The notes below the pieces were generated by a model, which saw nothing but the letters and a program-made list of their open reading frames with translations, ran no database searches and was not told the origin of the DNA. A DNA stretch of 17,830 nt from CAYUCJ01 sp049282265 (GTDB lineage Bacteria > Desulfobacterota > DSM-4660 > Desulfatiglandales > Desulfatiglandaceae): contig JBAPTR010000128.1 of NCBI GenBank assembly GCA_049282265.1, positions 1 through 17,830 on the forward strand, written 5' to 3'. A program made the position numbers and the translations under genes. Positions 14,305-17,830 of the stretch are shown in pieces; position 1 is the stretch's first letter; every line of letters begins with the position of its first letter.

Positions 14305-17300
14305 ATGAGGTGCATCATCCTTGGCACCCTTATCCTGTTTCTGTCACTTGCCCCGGTTGTCCACGCCCTTGGAGGCAACAGGGTCGGGGACCTGTATTTC
14401 TATGAGAGGGAAAAGGAGAACGGAATCGTTTTCCTGATGGAAGCGCCCCCGGCTTATACGCTGCGTGCCAATGCTCAAGGAGAGGTCCTGGTGCTGTTGA
14501 AAAATGCGGAGACGACCAGCCATGTCCTCGATCGCACAAATAAAAATGCATGGCCGCTGCACATTACCCGGGAGGGTGAGAAGGATCTGAAGTGCGTTAT
14601 GAAGCCATCCGGGGAGGTGCGGGAAGTGCGGACCACCTGGCTCGCGCACAAGAAGCTCTTTTTCCTTCAGTTTTTTATAAATAAACAGTCATTTGTTAAG
14701 GATCACTCCGCTGTTGCCATCCACCCACGCTTGAGGGACCTCCGCTTCGGGGTCAAGAAGCATTACACCCGGACCGTTCTGACGCTTGATGCGAAACCAC
14801 GATGGGGCTTTTCTTTCTCGCCTGAAAACGGGTTCAATCTGGAACTGGCGGGCGGCAAGGCAAAAATGAAAAGGAGGCGTTTCGGCCCCATTTCCCGCCT
14901 TCGCGCAGTGAAAATCAACGCACTGTCGAACGGTTTATGGGTAGCATTCACACCCGAAGGCTTCAAATCCAATGCAAGGCTGTTCTGGTTGGACAAGGGT
15001 AACCGACTGGTTATGGACCTCTTCGATGAACCGGACATGACAGCAGTCAATGCATTCACCCTGCCGCAGGGTTTTGGAAAGGAAGGGACAAAACCGCTCT
15101 TGGCGGCAAAGAAGATTCCAACAGGGAAACCTGAAGACAGGAGCGCCGTCTCAGGTGAAAAAGAGTCCGGTTTGAAGGGAAAAGAGCAGGAGACGTTTCC
15201 CATCAGTTCAATAAAGATTCCCCATCCGGAGAAAGCGGTAACAGAAAACCCTCAACTGAAGTCCGCCATCGGAGAAGGCCCGTTTGTCAGAAGGCCTATT
15301 GATCTTCCCGGGAAACCCGCTGTGGCGGTGGAACCTGCAAGGGTTAAGAAGCCTCAAGAAGTGAGGACTGTTGAGAATAAGCCTCATATCGTCAATGATC
15401 AGATCGGGCGTCAATTGCTGGCGCTTCCTCTGAAAGCGGAAGGGGGCCAGAAACTTGACCCGGAAGAAGCTCTTGCCTATGGAAAAATCTGGAAGGCCAA
15501 AGAACGTAAGCGTTTCGGAGATGCTTCGACCCTGATTGATCAGTTTCTTGCCCGTTTTCCCCTTTCCGTCATGTCAAAAAAATTGATGTATTTGAAAGGT
15601 GATTTGCTTTTTTCCAGGTTAAAAGGAGGAGAAAAGGATCTCTTGAGCGAAGTGATAGAGGCCTACCGCAAGGCCATCAGCCGGTCTAAGGAATCCGATA
15701 TGGTGATCAATGGCTACATGAGAATGGCTGAGGCCGATAGCCTGACGGGAAATGATATTGCGGCCATCAGCTTCCTGAACCTTGCCATCAAATCCTGCAA
15801 AGGATGTCCAAGCGGTGCCAAGCCGTATCTGGAAAGGGGAAGGCTGCTCATGAAGACCGGGTCCCCGGAAAAGGCGGTCCTGGATTTCAAAGAGGTCCTG
15901 GCGCATTATCCGAACTCCCGGTGGGTGATCTCCGCCCTCTTTGGCATAGCCCAATACCTCCACAAAGAAGGGCTCTATCAAAACGCTGAAGCGAGGCTGG
16001 AGCAGATCGCCGGGCTTGATCACGATTTCTGGCTGAAAAATCCGGATTTCCTGTCTCTGCGGGCCCAGAATTTCCTCTATTTGAAGGATTATGAGCGTGC
16101 AAGGGATCTTTTCTTCAAGGCCCTGAACCTGGGTTCCCGGTCAGAGGGAAAAGATCTGCTCCTGACACATATCGGGGATACCTATCTTTACCAGTTCCGG
16201 CCCAAAGAGGCGGAAAAAATGTACAGGCAAGCCGTGAAGGACTTCCCGGGTTCGGAAGGAGCGGGCATTGCGGAGCTTCGTCTGGCGGAAATGTATTTTG
16301 ATGTGAAGGCCTTAAAAAAGGTCCGCAATCAAAATCAGGGGGGGCTGACCGAAGAGGTCACCGATCTGAAGATTGCGAACGCCTACTACAATGGCGGGCG
16401 ATACAAAATGGCCATGGACAGTCTGAAAGAACTCGCTTCAAAGCCTCCCCAGGATACCGTAACAGCTGCGGCCAGGGAGATGTTCCGCCAGGCCGCCGAG
16501 AAGAGGATGGAGCAGTTATTCAAGGATCATCAGTTCTCCGAGGTTGTAGCAGTGTTTAAGGCGGATCAATTATTGCTGAAGGACCGGATCGATCCCGACA
16601 TACAACTCTTGGTGCCCACCTCACTCCAAGAACTCAAAAAATACGGGGATTCGGTCGTGGCATACGAGGCCTTGAATCCGCTTGATGTGAGTCTGAAAAT
16701 GAAAGGGAGATATTATCTTGGCCTGGCAAGATGTTATGTCAAAACAGGGGACTCTGCAGCTGCCGTCAAGTTGATGGAGGACGGGAGAAAGGAAAAATTA
16801 TCGGAAAAGGACAGGCAGCGGGTAACCCATTTCCTTGCCGATCTGTACAAAGCTGAAAAAGAATATGGAAAGGCGTATGCGTTGTTTGCCGAACTGATGC
16901 GGTCCAAAATCGATTTGTCTTCAAAAGAGATGGCGCAAGTCTATCTTGCCCTCGGCGAGATCCTGAATAAGCTGGGAAAATATCATAATGCCAAGGAATA
17001 TCTCTATCGATCGATTGCCCTTTCAGAAAGGGAGCGGGACTCCCAGGACCTCTATTTTCTGGGCCTGGGATCACTGGGAAACAGTTTTCTGGGAGAAGGG
17101 AAATATGGTGAGGCTTTAAGTCATTATCAGAAAGCCTTTGATATGGGATCCGGAGTAACGCTCCCTGAATATTGGGATTTCAAACTGGGACAGGCCGAGG
17201 CCTTGATGGCAACAGGGGAGAGTGATGCTTCCGGCAGCCTGCTGAGTGCGGTTTACGAAGCACATGGCCCGGGGCCTCGCTACTGGGCATTGAAGTACAG

Positions 17301-17499
17301 ACTTGCCAAGGGATATCTGCGAGCAGGGAAAGTGGAAAAAGCGGAGGTCCAGTTGAGGGAAATTTCAGAGGAAGGCACGCCGGTACTGCAATCGGATGCG
17401 CAATTGCTGTTGGGATCCCTGGCCCTACAAAAAAATCTGAAAAAACTATCCATCTGGCCTGAGATAGAGGCTCAAAGGGTTCAGCATGCCAGGCAATAA
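14305..17499 (+). CDS. Large exported protein with AMIN-like domains and a TPR array
   Basis: 1064 residues from the ATG at 14305. A GTG at 14284 would add seven residues and a more basic signal-peptide start; neither has a strong ribosome site, so the start is uncertain. Residues 1-21 form a Sec signal peptide (CIILGTLILFLSLAPVVHA). Residues 25-225 look like two AMIN-type beta domains: a YTRTVLTLDAKPRW strand pair, then NRLVMDLFDEP, the typical 'rlvlDl' end. AMIN domains usually bind peptidoglycan or envelope targets. A Lys/Pro-rich linker follows (about 235-390). From about 395 to 1050 the chain is TPR-like helices, such as EKAVLDFKEVLAHYPNS, ERARDLFFKALNLGS and YGEALSHYQKAFDMG. Probable periplasmic scaffold. 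It overlaps the next gene by 14 bases. Starts from 14173 are out because they read through the previous gene. Confidence 0.85.
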   Translation: MRCIILGTLILFLSLAPVVHALGGNRVGDLYFYEREKENGIVFLMEAPPAYTLRANAQGEVLVLLKNAETTSHVLDRTNKNAWPLHITREGEKDLKCVMKPSGEVREVRTTWLAHKKLFFLQFFINKQSFVKDHSAVAIHPRLRDLRFGVKKHYTRTVLTLDAKPRWGFSFSPENGFNLELAGGKAKMKRRRFGPISRLRAVKINALSNGLWVAFTPEGFKSNARLFWLDKGNRLVMDLFDEPDMTAVNAFTLPQGFGKEGTKPLLAAKKIPTGKPEDRSAVSGEKESGLKGKEQETFPISSIKIPHPEKAVTENPQLKSAIGEGPFVRRPIDLPGKPAVAVEPARVKKPQEVRTVENKPHIVNDQIGRQLLALPLKAEGGQKLDPEEALAYGKIWKAKERKRFGDASTLIDQFLARFPLSVMSKKLMYLKGDLLFSRLKGGEKDLLSEVIEAYRKAISRSKESDMVINGYMRMAEADSLTGNDIAAISFLNLAIKSCKGCPSGAKPYLERGRLLMKTGSPEKAVLDFKEVLAHYPNSRWVISALFGIAQYLHKEGLYQNAEARLEQIAGLDHDFWLKNPDFLSLRAQNFLYLKDYERARDLFFKALNLGSRSEGKDLLLTHIGDTYLYQFRPKEAEKMYRQAVKDFPGSEGAGIAELRLAEMYFDVKALKKVRNQNQGGLTEEVTDLKIANAYYNGGRYKMAMDSLKELASKPPQDTVTAAAREMFRQAAEKRMEQLFKDHQFSEVVAVFKADQLLLKDRIDPDIQLLVPTSLQELKKYGDSVVAYEALNPLDVSLKMKGRYYLGLARCYVKTGDSAAAVKLMEDGRKEKLSEKDRQRVTHFLADLYKAEKEYGKAYALFAELMRSKIDLSSKEMAQVYLALGEILNKLGKYHNAKEYLYRSIALSERERDSQDLYFLGLGSLGNSFLGEGKYGEALSHYQKAFDMGSGVTLPEYWDFKLGQAEALMATGESDASGSLLSAVYEAHGPGPRYWALKYRLAKGYLRAGKVEKAEVQLREISEEGTPVLQSDAQLLLGSLALQKNLKKLSIWPEIEAQRVQHARQ

Positions 17500-17830
17500 A
17501 GTATTATGGACGGCAACGGATGTTCCCCTGCCTCAACCCGTCTGGAATCGACTGAAAAACCGCGGTTTTCATGTGGTCCTGGCAGAGGGGAACGGGAATA
17601 TACTGGAACGTATCGCCGAGTTGTCACCGCGTCTCTGGGTAGGTCTTCTGCGGGAAAATACGGCGCGCGATTTTGCCTTGCTCAAGACCATCAGGGAGAA
17701 GTATCCGGAACTCGCGGTGCTTTTCTTCAGCAGGGACCCCAAAGTTGAACAGGCCGTAGAGGCCATCAAGATGGGTGCTTCCGACTTCCTGCCGGCAAGT
17801 GTATCAGAAGAGCATCTCTGGGCGGTCCTT
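17486..17830 (+). CDS. Response-regulator-like protein with a degenerate receiver domain, partial at the right edge
   Basis: Frame open from ATG at 17486 to the edge (115 codons), overlapping the TPR gene's stop by 14 bases. The fold of a receiver is recognisable: a KVLW strand, a WNRLKNRGFHVVLAEG helix-strand, ELSPRLWVGLL, a LLKTIREKYPELAVLFFS segment and the VEQAVEAIKMGASDFL signature. But the phosphoacceptor Asp is replaced by Leu54, the acidic pair after beta-1 is TAT, and the Lys of the 'K-P' loop is missing (LPASV). Only the Ser of FFS is kept. It cannot be phosphorylated in the normal way. Such pseudoreceivers are known in sigma-54 activators such as FleQ/FlrA. An AAA+ and Fis-type domain may follow, but that lies beyond the window. 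Confidence 0.8.
   Translation, partial: MPGNKVLWTATDVPLPQPVWNRLKNRGFHVVLAEGNGNILERIAELSPRLWVGLLRENTARDFALLKTIREKYPELAVLFFSRDPKVEQAVEAIKMGASDFLPASVSEEHLWAVL

Overview
The window looks like a chromosome segment from a deltaproteobacterium in the broad sense (Desulfobacterota / sulfate-reducer type). The evidence is moderate GC with AT-rich spacers, a type VI secretion (T6SS) operon, a near-consensus sigma-54 promoter, a COG2509-type FAD oxidoreductase and a large AMIN/TPR protein followed by a response-regulator-like gene. The phylum is inferred from gene content and style, not from a marker gene.

Left third (1-8303, minus strand): a T6SS operon read right to left. Order: a zinc-ribbon protein with a low-complexity tail that repeats a Thr-centred motif; a protein resembling the C-terminal part of T6SS FHA (TagH/ImpI) proteins but without an FHA domain; the lipoprotein TssJ; a 194-base gap; then the baseplate adaptor TssK, inner-membrane TssL and TssM (IcmF), which runs off the left edge. 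Except for the gap before tssK, the genes overlap or are separated by one base. TssJ-TssL-TssM form the envelope-spanning complex and TssK joins it to the baseplate. The first two genes are probably regulatory or assembly accessories and are the most novel part of the window. No tube, sheath, ClpV, VgrG or PAAR gene is present.

Middle (8605-13685): four or five unrelated genes. A FAD-dependent oxidoreductase (+) meets a PhnP-like metallo-beta-lactamase-fold hydrolase (-) with their stop codons interlocked. Next, between AT-rich spacers containing imperfect palindromes, is a DUF1287 secreted protein (+) whose Cys/GD/His motifs match the NlpC/P60 layout. Then come a small hypothetical protein (-), a compact cluster of five hairpins (12256-12400) and a rhomboid protease fused to a DnaJ C-terminal-type domain (-).

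Right part (13851-17830, plus strand): a sigma-54 (-24/-12) promoter and a 16-base palindrome precede a three-gene cluster: a 110-residue exported protein, an approximately 1064-residue exported AMIN/TPR protein, and the start of a protein with a degenerate receiver domain lacking the phosphoacceptor Asp, cut by the right edge. Sigma-54 control plus a pseudoreceiver resembles FleQ/FlrA-type regulators, but the output domain is outside the window.

No rRNA, tRNA, CRISPR array, transposase or integrase gene was seen.
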